A stretch of DNA of 64,000 nt from an uncultured bacterium (GCA_949300485.1 CASGEL010000006.1:81579-145578); one strand, 5' to 3'. Shown: positions 54,284 to 63,943, counted from the stretch's first letter. Notes: generated by a model from the sequence alone, not told the origin. Numbers and translations are program-made.

Positions 54284-56422
54284 ATGAAACCTGAAACAAA
54301 GAGTTTTCAATTAGAAATCGGCGGAAAAACCGTAACTATTGAAACAGGTAAGTACGCTCAGTCAACAAACGGTTCTGTTACAGTTAGATGTGGAGATACA
54401 ATGTTATTTGTTCACTGCGTTGTATCAAAAGAGCCAAGAGTCGGTATAGACTTTTTCCCATTGTTGATTGATTATGAAGAAAGAATGTCTTCTATTGGTA
54501 GAATTCCTGGTGGATATAACCGTTCAGAAGGCAAAGCAAGTGATAAAGCTATTTTAATTTCAAGATTAATTGACAGACCAATCAGACCTTTATTCCCTAA
54601 AGGTTATAGAAATGATATTCAAATTGTTGCACAATTATTCAGTTATGATCAGGAAAATCAGCCTGATACATTAGCTATGTTGGGTGCATCTTGTGCTTTA
54701 ATGTTGTCTGGTGCTCCTTTTGAAGGCCCTATCGGTGCTGTTAGAGTATCTAAAGATGCAGAAGGTAATATGATTGCTAATCCTACCCATAGACAAGCCA
54801 AAGAATCAGATTTGGATATAGTTGTTGCAGGTACTCACGATTCTGTAATTATGGTTGAAGCCGGTTGTAAATTCGTTACTGAAGATGATATTATGGCTGC
54901 TGTTGAATTCGCCCAAGGTGAAATTAGAAAACAGTGTGATGCTCAGGTCGAATTTGCTAAAGCTTGCGGAGTGGTTAAGGAAGAATTTGTAAATCCTTAT
55001 GATACTTCAGGTATTAAAAAGATTATTGAAGAAACTGCTCACGATATGATTTTTGATGCATATCATAATTTTGATAGAGAATACAGACAAAATAAATTAG
55101 AAGAAGCTAAGAAATTAGTTAAAGAGAAAATAGATGCTCTTCCTGATGACGATTATATTAAGCAAATTATAGAAGAAACAGGAATTGATTTTGTAGCAGA
55201 AGAATTCAAGAATGCAGAAAAGCATATTATGCGTACAATGATTCTTGATGAAGGGGTAAGGGCTGACGGTAGAAAACCTAATGAAGTTCGTCCTATCTGG
55301 TGTGAAGTAGGTGTTATACCTAGGGCTCATGGTTCTGCTGTATTTACAAGAGGTCAAACTCAAGTATTGTCTGTTGCAACATTGGCAGGTCCTGCTATGA
55401 AACAGGAACTAGACGGTGTTGATCCTGAAACTGAAAAAACTTATATGCATAAATATATATTCCCAGGATTCTCTGTTGGTGAAGTAAAACCTTTAAGAGG
55501 TCCTGGAAGACGTGAAGTCGGCCATGGTCATTTGGCAGAAAGAGCTAATATCCCTGCTCTTCCTTCTCAAGAAGAATTCGGGTATACAATTAGAGTGACT
55601 TCTGATGTATTAGAATCTAACGGTTCTACCTCAATGGCTTCTACTTGCGGTTCATCAATGGCATTAATGAATGCAGGTGTACCTGTTAAATGTATGATAG
55701 GCGGTGTTGCTATGGGTATGATTACTGAAGAGGGTAAAGAACCTGTTGTATTGACTGATATCCAAGGAATTGAAGATTTCTTAGGTGATATGGACTTCAA
55801 GGTTACTGGTAATGATACAGGTATTACTGCTCTTCAAATGGATATGAAAGCAAAAGGTATTGCTAATGATACTCTAAGAAGAGCTTTACAACAGGCTAAG
55901 GAAGGAAGATTGCATATCTTATCTAAGATGCGTGAAGCTATAACTGAACCTGGCCCTATGTCACCGTTTGCTCCAAGTATTACAACTTTGACAATTCCGA
56001 CAGAAGATATCGGAACTGTTATCGGACCTGGCGGTAAACAGATAAGAGCAATTATTGATGCTTCTGGAGCTGAAATAGATATTCAAGACAACGGTGTTGT
56101 TACAGTTACTTCTAATGACCAAGAGGGTGCTCAAATTGCTATTAAAATGATTAAAGACCTTACTTTTAAACCGGAAGTAGGAATGGTTATTAAAGGTAAA
56201 GTTGTAAGAATCATTCCTATCGGTGCTTTTGTAGAACTTGGCGGCGGTAAAGACGGTATGGTTCATATTTCTCAGGTTTGCAATGAGAGAATTGAAACTA
56301 TAGAACCGCATTTAACTATCGGTCAAGAAGTTGTAGTTAAGATTATTAAGATAGATGAAAAAGGTCGTGTAAACTTGACAATAAAGGGTGTAACTGAAGA
56401 AGATATGGCTAAACTTCAATAG
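54284..56422 (+). CDS. pnp: polynucleotide phosphorylase
   Basis: PNPase degrades RNA 3' to 5' by phosphorolysis in mRNA turnover. The 712-residue protein has two RNase PH domains, the second with DVLESNGSTSMASTCGSSMALM and GDMDFKVTGNDTGITALQMDMK. A KH domain (PTEDIGTVIGPGGKQIRAI) and an S1 domain (GAFVELGGGKDGMVHISQV) follow. It is complete and normal in length. It is transcribed from a TATAAT at 54214-54219 and ends at a terminator. Confidence 0.98.
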   Translation: MKPETKSFQLEIGGKTVTIETGKYAQSTNGSVTVRCGDTMLFVHCVVSKEPRVGIDFFPLLIDYEERMSSIGRIPGGYNRSEGKASDKAILISRLIDRPIRPLFPKGYRNDIQIVAQLFSYDQENQPDTLAMLGASCALMLSGAPFEGPIGAVRVSKDAEGNMIANPTHRQAKESDLDIVVAGTHDSVIMVEAGCKFVTEDDIMAAVEFAQGEIRKQCDAQVEFAKACGVVKEEFVNPYDTSGIKKIIEETAHDMIFDAYHNFDREYRQNKLEEAKKLVKEKIDALPDDDYIKQIIEETGIDFVAEEFKNAEKHIMRTMILDEGVRADGRKPNEVRPIWCEVGVIPRAHGSAVFTRGQTQVLSVATLAGPAMKQELDGVDPETEKTYMHKYIFPGFSVGEVKPLRGPGRREVGHGHLAERANIPALPSQEEFGYTIRVTSDVLESNGSTSMASTCGSSMALMNAGVPVKCMIGGVAMGMITEEGKEPVVLTDIQGIEDFLGDMDFKVTGNDTGITALQMDMKAKGIANDTLRRALQQAKEGRLHILSKMREAITEPGPMSPFAPSITTLTIPTEDIGTVIGPGGKQIRAIIDASGAEIDIQDNGVVTVTSNDQEGAQIAIKMIKDLTFKPEVGMVIKGKVVRIIPIGAFVELGGGKDGMVHISQVCNERIETIEPHLTIGQEVVVKIIKIDEKGRVNLTIKGVTEEDMAKLQ

Positions 56423-56449
56423 TACATCTGTTCAAGTTTTGTTAGTAAT

Positions 56450-56488
56450 AGGGAAAGTCGGATATCATCTGCCTTTCCCTTTATTATT
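56450..56488 (+). terminator. terminator of pnp
   Basis: AGGGAAAG and CTTTCCCT pair around a 15-base loop, followed by a T-rich stretch. Confidence 0.75.
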
Positions 56489-56659
56489 CTGATGTGCACA
56501 ATTTGAATTTTTTGTGATAATAGTTTTGGAGTTTATGTATTGTTTTTTATTTATTTAAATTTTTAGCAAAAATTTTTGTAATTTTTGTTTGTAGTTACAA
56601 TTTTAATAGTTTTTATGTTAGTATCTATTATATAGTGAACTAGAAGTGGGAGATGAATT

Positions 56660-57709
56660 ATGAGTGATGTAATTACAATTGGCAGTGCAACAATGGATGT
56701 TTTTGTAGAATGTGATGATGCTGCAGTTGTTTCTGTAAGTAGTATAAGTAAACAATCAGAATTTATGAGTTATCCTTATGGTGCAAAGATTGAAATTTCT
56801 GCATTTGCATCACAAGTTGGTGGAGGTGGAGTTAATACAGCTACTAACTTTGCAAATTTAGGGTTATCAACAGCCGCAATTTTTAAGGTCGGAGATGATA
56901 TATATTCAAAAGGTATCTTTGAATTCTTTAGTAAGAGAAATGTAGATTTATCATCTGTTGTTCAGGATAAAAATGATTCAACTGGATTTTCTATTATTTT
57001 AACAAGTTTTGAAGGTGACAGAACTGTTTTAGCTCATCGAGGGGCTAATGCACACCTTAAAAAAGAAGAAATTGATTTTGAAGCAATAAAGAATGCAAAA
57101 TTGCTATATATTGCACCTTTAAATGGTGATAGTAACAGAGTCTTAGATGATATTGTTCAATTTGCAAAAGATAATGGTACATTTGTATGTTTTAATGCAG
57201 GAACTACGGGTATTAAAAAGGGTTTTAACTATTTGAAGGGTATTTTAGAATCCGCTCAAATAGTCGTAATGAATAAAGAAGAAGCTTCAATGGCTACAGG
57301 AATTCAATTGCGCCCTGATACAAAAGATGAAAAATTCTCAAGCTGCCTTATTCATCCGGATTTAAAATCTATGTTTAAGAAATTGAAGGTAGCAGAATAT
57401 CAGATTATTGTTATTACGGATGGTGGAGCTGGTGCATATGCTTTTGATGGAAACAAATATTACTATTGTCCATGTTTTGATGGGCCGGTTACGTCAACAT
57501 TAGGATCAGGGGATGCTTTTGCTTCTACCTTCTGCGCTGCATTGGCTAAATTCGATGCAAATGTTGAAAGATCACTCGTTGCTGCGTCTGTAAACGCTGC
57601 AGGATGTGTATCTCAATTTGGAGCTACAGCAGGACTGTTAACATTTGATGAAATTCTTGATAGAATGGCTAAAAATCCCGAATTTACTTGTAAAACAGAG
57701 TCTATTTAA
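56660..57709 (+). CDS. PfkB-family carbohydrate kinase
   Basis: The sequence begins DVITIGSATMDVFVECDD, with GGGGVNTATNFANLG near residues 53-68 and the catalytic signature TSTLGSGDAFASTFCAAL with the anion-hole GxGD late in the protein. The fold is ribokinase/fructokinase-like with ATP as donor. The substrate (a sugar, nucleoside or sugar phosphate) cannot be told. A GGGAG-type ribosome binding site is present. It stands alone after pnp. Confidence 0.92.
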   Translation: MSDVITIGSATMDVFVECDDAAVVSVSSISKQSEFMSYPYGAKIEISAFASQVGGGGVNTATNFANLGLSTAAIFKVGDDIYSKGIFEFFSKRNVDLSSVVQDKNDSTGFSIILTSFEGDRTVLAHRGANAHLKKEEIDFEAIKNAKLLYIAPLNGDSNRVLDDIVQFAKDNGTFVCFNAGTTGIKKGFNYLKGILESAQIVVMNKEEASMATGIQLRPDTKDEKFSSCLIHPDLKSMFKKLKVAEYQIIVITDGGAGAYAFDGNKYYYCPCFDGPVTSTLGSGDAFASTFCAALAKFDANVERSLVAASVNAAGCVSQFGATAGLLTFDEILDRMAKNPEFTCKTESI

Positions 57710-57789
57710 TGTTTGTTTAATATCTGTTTTGAACTTTTTTATTTTTAGTTTCGTTAGATAAATGTAACTGAAAAATAAGGAGTTTTAAA

Positions 57790-58203
57790 ATGACAGAAGA
57801 AATTAAAACATGTGATTGTAAAGAAAAATGTGTAGAAAAACTTAAGGAATTTCTATTTATTTCTGGTGCTGTTTTTGTTGGAGGTACTCTTGCTATATTG
57901 CTAAGTGCAGCAATTTTAAAGCCAAAGTGTCCTCCAGGTCCAATGGGTGGAGTTATGCCTCTGCAGCCTAGAATAGAACGACAGTTGCCTCCGCCGCCTC
58001 CAATGATGAGGGACAGATCAGCAAATGATATTGAAAGGTTTAGAGGACCTGATCCAAGAATGCATAATAGACATATGGATTATAGAGGGCCGCAGGGTGA
58101 ACCTCCTGAATTCAGCAGACATCACAGAGATGATAGGTCATACAGACATGGCAAAAATTTAAAAAAGGTAAGAGGTGCCAATGCGCCTGTTTCTGAAAAA
58201 TAA
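57790..58203 (+). CDS. membrane-anchored Pro/Arg-rich protein, 137 aa
   Basis: A cysteine-rich start (CDCKEKC) is followed by one membrane helix (about 24-46, FLFISGAVFVGGTLAILLSAAIL). The rest is proline-, arginine- and histidine-rich (QLPPPPPMM, HNRHMDYRGPQG) and looks disordered. No family is recognised. An AAGGAG ribosome binding site precedes the ATG. The Pro-rich tail could be an interaction region. Confidence 0.7.
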   Translation: MTEEIKTCDCKEKCVEKLKEFLFISGAVFVGGTLAILLSAAILKPKCPPGPMGGVMPLQPRIERQLPPPPPMMRDRSANDIERFRGPDPRMHNRHMDYRGPQGEPPEFSRHHRDDRSYRHGKNLKKVRGANAPVSEK

Positions 58204-58234
58204 GAATTAATTTAATACTCTAGGCTATTTTATG

Positions 58235-58277
58235 ATTAACCGGTTAATAAATATTTTAATTAACCGGTTAATTTTTG
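58235..58277. promoter_or_regulatory. twin 14-bp palindromes ATTAACCGGTTAAT
   Basis: Two perfect copies of ATTAACCGGTTAAT (58235-58248 and 58259-58272), each a perfect palindrome, lie 24 bases apart start to start, about 80 bases before the response regulator gene. Both copies can also pair with each other, making a 14-bp hairpin followed by TTTTT, so this may serve as an operator, a terminator for the upstream gene, or both. Confidence 0.65.
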
Positions 58278-58353
58278 TATTACCAACCTTGGCAATTTAA
58301 ATATTTCATGGATTATTGTTTAATTTTAATACTAAGGAAAGGCTGGTATATTT

Positions 58354-59007
58354 ATGATGCTTGAGAAAAAGTTTAATGTTGTAATTATTGAATCTGATAT
58401 TTTAACCAGAATTACGCTGAAAAAGATGGTAGAAGCATTAAATAAATTTGTAGTAGTTGCAGATTTTGATAATGCGGAGGATGCAATTAGTTATATTGAT
58501 GATAATTCTATTGACCTTGTTATTATTGATATTAGACTTCCATATTTAAGTGGTATAGAGGCTTCTAAACTAATTAAAAAACGTTATCCTTCAATAAAGG
58601 TTATTGCATTAACTTCTTTTGGAAGTGATTGTTATGTTATTTCGACTTTACTTGCTGATGCAGATGCGTACTATATAAGAGATTTGAGTATGTTTGAACT
58701 TAGCAGCATAATAAATATGGTTTTGAATGGTTTCTGCGATATTGATAAACGAATTCAATCTGCATTATTTAGTTATATACAATCTCTGCCTAAAGAAGAT
58801 TATTCTATATTTTGGAATAATCTGAGTATTAGTGAATCTGAGTTCATATGTCTTGGATTGAAGGGTTTTACTAAAATGGAAATTTCAAAATTTTTAGGTG
58901 CTTCTATGAATGAACTTTGTATTTATATTCATTCAATATTAAATAAATTGATTACGTTTTGCAAATGTGATTGCTTGTTGAGGGAGATTGAATATGATTT
59001 ATTTTAA
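58354..59007 (+). CDS. response regulator, 217 aa
   Basis: The N-terminal receiver domain has the acidic pocket region VIIESD, the phosphoacceptor D59 in IIDIRLPYLSG and the ALTSF switch segment. The lysine usually found before the last helix is Arg (YYIRDLS). The C-terminal part SISESEFICLGLKGFTKMEISKFLG resembles a LuxR-type helix-turn-helix but is degenerate. It overlaps the downstream histidine kinase gene, its likely partner. Downstream genes may be under its control; the twin palindromes lie upstream. Confidence 0.85.
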   Translation: MMLEKKFNVVIIESDILTRITLKKMVEALNKFVVVADFDNAEDAISYIDDNSIDLVIIDIRLPYLSGIEASKLIKKRYPSIKVIALTSFGSDCYVISTLLADADAYYIRDLSMFELSSIINMVLNGFCDIDKRIQSALFSYIQSLPKEDYSIFWNNLSISESEFICLGLKGFTKMEISKFLGASMNELCIYIHSILNKLITFCKCDCLLREIEYDLF

Positions 59008-60730
59008 TAAAAATAACTTGAGTATAAAAACTAAAATTATAATAGCTCATATTTTGTTTTTATTGGTTGTATTATCAATTTTTGCGGTTATGTATATTGC
59101 GGATGACGTAACTGATGTAAGATCTGTTATTATATATGCATTGATTTTTCTTATTTTGGAACAGATTTTTGGTGCTTTTTTAATATATAAAAAGTTAAAT
59201 ATCAATGATAATGAATTTCTTCGTTATAATTTTTGCAGAGATTGTAAGCAGAAAGAAACTCATATTGATGCAATGTTAGATAACATATTTAAATCTTCAC
59301 CTGATATGATTACTTTTAGAGATTGTAAATTTCGTTATGCAATGTGTTCTAAAAAATTTTTGGATTTCTTTGGGTATAAATCAGATAATGAAGTTATTGG
59401 AAAAACTCAGTTTGAATTATTTCAAACTGAGCAGTCTTTGGAGTTGGATAAGTATTTATCTGAGGTAATTAAAGAAAAAAGTTCCAAAACATATTTTCAA
59501 AGATTTAACTTAGATAATGCAGAATATATATATGAATCAACCTCTTCTCCTATAATTAATAATAATGAAGTTGTAGGTATTTTAACATTGAGCAGAGATA
59601 TAACAGAAACGATATATCTTAGAAAATCCTTGGAATACTCTAATTCTAAACTATATGCATTAATTGATACATCACCTTTAATGGCATATGTTTTGGATAA
59701 AAACGGTAATTTTATATTAGGAAACGCCAGAGCTAAAGAATTGTTTTTGAGTGGTATTGATATTACAAATACTGGCGAGAAGGTTCGGTTTGATATTGAA
59801 GCTATGAAAGAAGATTTGTTGAATGAAAATTTACGAATAATAGAGTCTGGGGTTGGAATTGAAGAAGAGCGCCAAATGGTGGCATTGAATGGTGAAAAAT
59901 ATTGGTATAAGGTAAATAAGTGTCCTATGCGTAATAGTGATGGAGAATATTATGCAGTAACGACGTTTATAAGTAGTATAGATGCTGAAAAGAAACTTCA
60001 GGAACAAAGAGAAACTTATATCGCAACTTTAAGCCATGATTTAAAAACACCTGCAATAGCTCAGGTAAGGGCTCTTGAATTATTATTGAGTGGTCAGCTT
60101 GGAGACTTTAATGAAGATCAAAAAGAAATATTAAAACTCACATTGGATTCTTGTCATTATATGTATGATATGGTCTATACGCTTTTATCGACATGTAAAT
60201 TTGAAAGCGGTGAAGTCGTTTTAAATTATAGGACTCTTGAGTTGAATGCTCTTATAAAAGAATGTATAAATGAAGTATACAATTTTGCAAGTGGAAATTC
60301 TACAGAGATAAGGTTTAATCCTGGTCCTTCATTAACAATTTATGCAGATAAAATTGAATTGAAACGAGTAATTATAAATCTTTTATCAAATGCTGTAAAT
60401 TATGCATTTGCAGGTTCAGAAATTCACATTTTAGTAAAACGAATTAAAAATAATGTTCAGGTAACTGTTAAAAATTCAAGTCCATATATAGAACCAGAGG
60501 TTATGGATAAATTGTTCAGGAAATATGTAACTCATTCCGAAAAATATAATAAAGTTGGCGTAGGGCTAGGTTTATATTTGTCTAAAATTATTGTTGAGGC
60601 TCATCAAGGTAAAATTATTGCAAAAAGCTATAAAGATCAGACAAATATTTTTGGTTTTCTAATTCCTGTAGGAAATTCGGACTTATTAAACTCTGAAATG
60701 ATAAGTAAGTCTTCAACAAGCATATCATAG
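58994..60730 (+). CDS. PAS-domain sensor histidine kinase, 578 aa
   Basis: The start (MIYFNKNN) is set by the GGGAG seven bases before the ATG; a TTG two codons earlier is the alternative. Two membrane helices (about 15-36 and 46-65) precede two PAS domains: SSPDMITFRDCKFRYAMCSKKFLDFFGYK, and a second at about residue 225 (LMAYVLDKNGNFILGNARAKELF). The HisKA motif TLSHDLKTPAIAQ carries H348. The ATP domain has NLLSNAVNYA and VGVGLGLYLSK. It follows the response regulator with overlap, making a conventional two-component pair with an unusual regulator-first order. Confidence 0.92.
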   Translation: MIYFNKNNLSIKTKIIIAHILFLLVVLSIFAVMYIADDVTDVRSVIIYALIFLILEQIFGAFLIYKKLNINDNEFLRYNFCRDCKQKETHIDAMLDNIFKSSPDMITFRDCKFRYAMCSKKFLDFFGYKSDNEVIGKTQFELFQTEQSLELDKYLSEVIKEKSSKTYFQRFNLDNAEYIYESTSSPIINNNEVVGILTLSRDITETIYLRKSLEYSNSKLYALIDTSPLMAYVLDKNGNFILGNARAKELFLSGIDITNTGEKVRFDIEAMKEDLLNENLRIIESGVGIEEERQMVALNGEKYWYKVNKCPMRNSDGEYYAVTTFISSIDAEKKLQEQRETYIATLSHDLKTPAIAQVRALELLLSGQLGDFNEDQKEILKLTLDSCHYMYDMVYTLLSTCKFESGEVVLNYRTLELNALIKECINEVYNFASGNSTEIRFNPGPSLTIYADKIELKRVIINLLSNAVNYAFAGSEIHILVKRIKNNVQVTVKNSSPYIEPEVMDKLFRKYVTHSEKYNKVGVGLGLYLSKIIVEAHQGKIIAKSYKDQTNIFGFLIPVGNSDLLNSEMISKSSTSIS

Positions 60731-62104
60731 TTTCGCTGTTGTTGTGTAATCTTGTCCGCCTGTTGCTTTATAAAGATTTATTGCTGCAATTATTCGATTA
60801 ATATTATTTACTATTTTTGTTTCTTCACTAATTAATGTGACCTGTTGGTCTTTTAAATTTTCTAGTTTAGATTCTCCCCCAGCTTGAAATTTTTGATTTG
60901 ATAACTCAAGTTTGTTAAGTTCAAGTTTGTATCGTTCTTCACTTTTTTGGAAATTAGCATTATAAGTTTTTGCACTCATCAAAGCATCATTTAGTTCTTG
61001 TATTGATGCAAGTATTGCTTTTTCATATATTTGAAGTGCTTTTTCATATTCCAATTTATTATATTTTAATTTTGCCTTTTTCAGCCCCCCAGAGAATAAA
61101 TCTATGGATGGAGCGATTCCTATATTTGATAAAAATGTATGCGGCGCAAAAATTCTGCACCAATCATAAGCATTAAATCCTACTTGTCCATATATTCTAA
61201 ATTTTGGTAAAAAGTCTCTTTTTGCAACTTTTACATCAATTCCAGCTTTTTCTATATATAATTCTGCTTTTTTAATATCCGGTCTGTTTGCTATAAGTTC
61301 TGTAGAAATATCTTCCGGTGTTTGTAGAACAGTAACCGTATCGTACGAACTACGATCTATTTTTGCTGAGTACCGATCTCCCAGTTGTGATAATAGTTGA
61401 TTTATTGTTACATCTTGTCTTTCTTTTAACGAATTAAGTCTTTCTGTCATTTGTGTAAGGGTTTGTTTTTCTGATAGCAATTCAGATAGAGGACATAATC
61501 CAATATTATATTTTTGTTCTTCAAGTTTTACAATTTCTTCTTCTAGTTTTAATAATTTTTCTTGGTTTTCAATTAATTTATCAAGTCCGATTAATGTGTA
61601 ATAGTTTGAAGCAAAGTTTGATGAAATTGAAATATATGAGGCTCGTTCATCTTGTTGTGTCATTTCAATTTGTTTTTTGAAACTTTTGGTTTTTAGATAG
61701 TTTTCACCCCAGATATCTATCTCATAGGACATAGTCAGGGGCAGAAAGTAGTGGGCTTGATTGTAATCAGAAATTAGTACATCTCCAAATCTTTGATCAC
61801 TTGCTGTTAAATCTCTTTGTAGGTACCCATTGAAATATAATTGAGGAAGTTGGTTAGCAAAGGCTTGCTTCATTATTTGTTTTGATTGTTCTGATTTTAT
61901 TGTTGCTATTTTTAAATCAGGATTATTTTTGTAAAGCTTTGCCATATATTCATCAAGTATGGAATCATTAAAATTATTCCACCATTGTAAATTAATATAT
62001 TCAATTTTATCAGTTGAATCATTACTTTTTTTTGATTGAGCAAATGTTTGTGGGGTTATCAGTAATACACAGATTAAAATAATTAATATTTTTAAATTTT
62101 TCAT
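60725..62104 (-). CDS. outer membrane efflux protein (TolC/OprM-like)
   Basis: A signal peptide (ILIILICVLLITPQTFAQ) is followed by two repeats typical of outer membrane factors: NPDLKIATIKSEQSKQIMKQAFANQLPQLYFNGY and RPDIKKAELYIEKAGIDVKVAKRDFLPKFRIYG. Long coiled-coil helices lie between (LLKLEEEIVKLEEQKYN). There is no lipobox cysteine. At 459 residues it has the usual size. The stop overlaps the end of the sensor kinase gene on the other strand by 6 bases. It would form the outer channel of the MarR-controlled efflux system. Confidence 0.9.
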   Translation of the reverse strand: MKNLKILIILICVLLITPQTFAQSKKSNDSTDKIEYINLQWWNNFNDSILDEYMAKLYKNNPDLKIATIKSEQSKQIMKQAFANQLPQLYFNGYLQRDLTASDQRFGDVLISDYNQAHYFLPLTMSYEIDIWGENYLKTKSFKKQIEMTQQDERASYISISSNFASNYYTLIGLDKLIENQEKLLKLEEEIVKLEEQKYNIGLCPLSELLSEKQTLTQMTERLNSLKERQDVTINQLLSQLGDRYSAKIDRSSYDTVTVLQTPEDISTELIANRPDIKKAELYIEKAGIDVKVAKRDFLPKFRIYGQVGFNAYDWCRIFAPHTFLSNIGIAPSIDLFSGGLKKAKLKYNKLEYEKALQIYEKAILASIQELNDALMSAKTYNANFQKSEERYKLELNKLELSNQKFQAGGESKLENLKDQQVTLISEETKIVNNINRIIAAINLYKATGGQDYTTTAKL

Positions 62105-62122
62105 GCTATTTATTTCCTTTTA

Positions 62123-62138
62123 TGTTATTATAATAACA
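62123..62138. promoter_or_regulatory. 16-bp perfect palindrome over divergent -10 elements
   Basis: TGTTATTATAATAACA is a perfect palindrome in the 46-base gap between the outer membrane protein gene and the MarR gene. TATAAT lies within it on both strands (62129-62134 plus, 62132-62127 minus), so a bound repressor would cover both promoters. It is a good candidate operator for the MarR protein. Confidence 0.75.
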
Positions 62139-62150
62139 CAAAGAAAAATC

Positions 62151-62609
62151 ATGGAAAGAGAAAAATTATTAACACAAAAAATCGGACTCGTTTTAAGCGG
62201 GTTGGGTAATTTGTCAAAGATGTTTGCAGTACAGACATTTGCTGCAAAAAATTTAAAAATTACCCCTGAGCAATTTACTGTACTTGCTGTTTTGTATGAA
62301 AATAACGGATTGTACCAGCGTCAAATATCAGCAATGACATTGAAAGATAGACCAAATGTTTTTAGAATTGTAACTATATTGGAAAATATGGGATATATTA
62401 CAAAGGTTCAGGAAACAAAGGGTCGAAAGATTTTAAAACTTTCTGTCACCGAAGAAGGTAAGAAAATCTATGAAGAAGCATTGCCAGTCATTCTTTCGAT
62501 TTGGCAAGATACTATAGAAGGGATTTCCGAGAAAGATTTAGAAATTTTTAATAATGTTCAGACAAAAATAAGGAAAAATTTATTGGATAAAGTAAATATA
62601 CAAATATAA
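62151..62609 (+). CDS. MarR-family transcriptional regulator
   Basis: The protein (152 residues from MEREKLLTQKIGLVLSGLG) has the winged helix core: LKITPEQFTVLAVLYENNGLYQRQISAMTLKDRPNVFRIVTILENMGYITKVQETKGRKILKLSVTEEGKKI. An in-frame upstream start would lie inside the promoter palindrome, so the ATG at 62151 is preferred. It controls, by inference, the flanking outer membrane and membrane-fusion genes. The leader is very short and lacks a Shine-Dalgarno sequence. Confidence 0.9.
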   Translation: MEREKLLTQKIGLVLSGLGNLSKMFAVQTFAAKNLKITPEQFTVLAVLYENNGLYQRQISAMTLKDRPNVFRIVTILENMGYITKVQETKGRKILKLSVTEEGKKIYEEALPVILSIWQDTIEGISEKDLEIFNNVQTKIRKNLLDKVNIQI

Positions 62610-62624
62610 ATAGTGAGGTTTTTT

Positions 62625-63761
62625 ATGGCAGAAGACAAAGACAATGGTGAGAATTTTAAAAAAGCTCCTAAGTTCCCCAAATCAAGAAAAAGAAAAAAAG
62701 AAGAAATAGAAATACTAGCAAAGGCCAGATTAAAAAAGAGACGACCGGAAATAACTAAAAAAAGAGTGTTTGTACCGGCAATTACAGCAATATTTTTACT
62801 ATTTGTTGCAGTTGTTGCAGCAATAATGTCCACTTATTATCAATCAACTGATGATGCATTTGTAGAAGGTAGAATTATTTCTGTTGCGCCAAGGGTTTCA
62901 GGTCCAGTTATTTCCCTTCTTGTAGATGATAATCAACCTGTTAAGAAAGGTGACCTATTGTTGGAAATTGATCCAAATGATTATAGAGTAAAACTTGACC
63001 AAGCTGAGGCAAAGCTTGCGGAAGCAAAAGCAAAATTGAAGATATCGACTCATGATGTTTCCAAAAATACTTCAAATGTAAGTCAGGCAATGGATGATAC
63101 TGTATCTGCAAAATCAAAATTAGATTTTGCGAAAAAGGATTATAAGCGATATTCTGCTATGTATAAAACAGGTGTTGTTTCAAAGCAGGATTACGATAGA
63201 AGTTCAAAGGAACTTGAAGTCAATATTGCAAATTATCAGTCTACTACTAATCGTAAGAAAGCTATGGAATCTGCTTTAGAGTCCTCAATTGCGACTACTC
63301 AGAGTGTTGAAGCTGAAATTAAAAGGTTGGAGGCCGAGGTTGAACAAGCAAAATTGAATTTAAGTTATACGAAGATTTATGCCCCTTCTGATGGCCTGAT
63401 AGCATCAAGAAGCGTCGAAGCTGGTAATTATGTACAGATAGGACAACCGTTGTTGGCAGTTGTTCCAAAGACAGTATGGGTTGTTGCAAATTTTAAAGAA
63501 GGACAGTTGACTCATATGAAGCCTGGTCAAAAAGCAACAATATCTGTTGATACTTATCCTGGCAAAAGGTTTAAAGCTCATGTTGATAGTATACAACGGG
63601 CAACGGGTGCAAAATCAAGTTTATTTCCTCCTGAAAATGCGGTCGGAAGTTATGTAAAAATTGTTCAGAGGGTTCCGGTCAAGATTGTATTCGATGAAGA
63701 TTATTCAGATTATAATATTGTTCCGGGAATGTCAGTTGTTCCGAGAGTAAAAATAAAATAG
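62625..63761 (+). CDS. HlyD/EmrA-type membrane fusion protein
   Basis: A basic cytoplasmic N-terminus precedes one membrane helix (about 50-70, VPAITAIFLLFVAVVAAIMST). The periplasmic part has the biotinyl-lipoyl halves DDAFVEGRIISVAPRVSGPVISLLVDDNQPVKKGDLL and TKIYAPSDGLIASRSVEAGNYVQIGQPLLAVVP, with a coiled-coil hairpin between (EAKLAEAKAKL and others). It matches EmrA, which bridges an MFS pump to TolC. The ATG at 62625 has GAGG before it. No EmrB-type pump follows within the window. Confidence 0.92.
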   Translation: MAEDKDNGENFKKAPKFPKSRKRKKEEIEILAKARLKKRRPEITKKRVFVPAITAIFLLFVAVVAAIMSTYYQSTDDAFVEGRIISVAPRVSGPVISLLVDDNQPVKKGDLLLEIDPNDYRVKLDQAEAKLAEAKAKLKISTHDVSKNTSNVSQAMDDTVSAKSKLDFAKKDYKRYSAMYKTGVVSKQDYDRSSKELEVNIANYQSTTNRKKAMESALESSIATTQSVEAEIKRLEAEVEQAKLNLSYTKIYAPSDGLIASRSVEAGNYVQIGQPLLAVVPKTVWVVANFKEGQLTHMKPGQKATISVDTYPGKRFKAHVDSIQRATGAKSSLFPPENAVGSYVKIVQRVPVKIVFDEDYSDYNIVPGMSVVPRVKIK

Positions 63762-63783
63762 AAAATATTTATAGATAATATAT

Positions 63784-63835
63784 GGCAGACAGAAGCTATC
63801 ATTATATTTAATAGATCTGTCTGCCTTTAATTTGT
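63784..63835 (+). terminator. terminator after the membrane fusion gene
   Basis: A 10-bp stem (GGCAGACAGA with TCTGTCTGCC) with a 22-base loop is followed by TTTAATTTGTTTT. Confidence 0.8.
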
Positions 63836-63943
63836 TTTGTAAAGTTTTACATTGAGTTTTAGAAGCTAAATGAGTAGAGTATAGTCTTCACACAGATAAT
63901 ATATTAAGAAATGTAAATATTATCAAAATCCAGAAGTAGCAAA

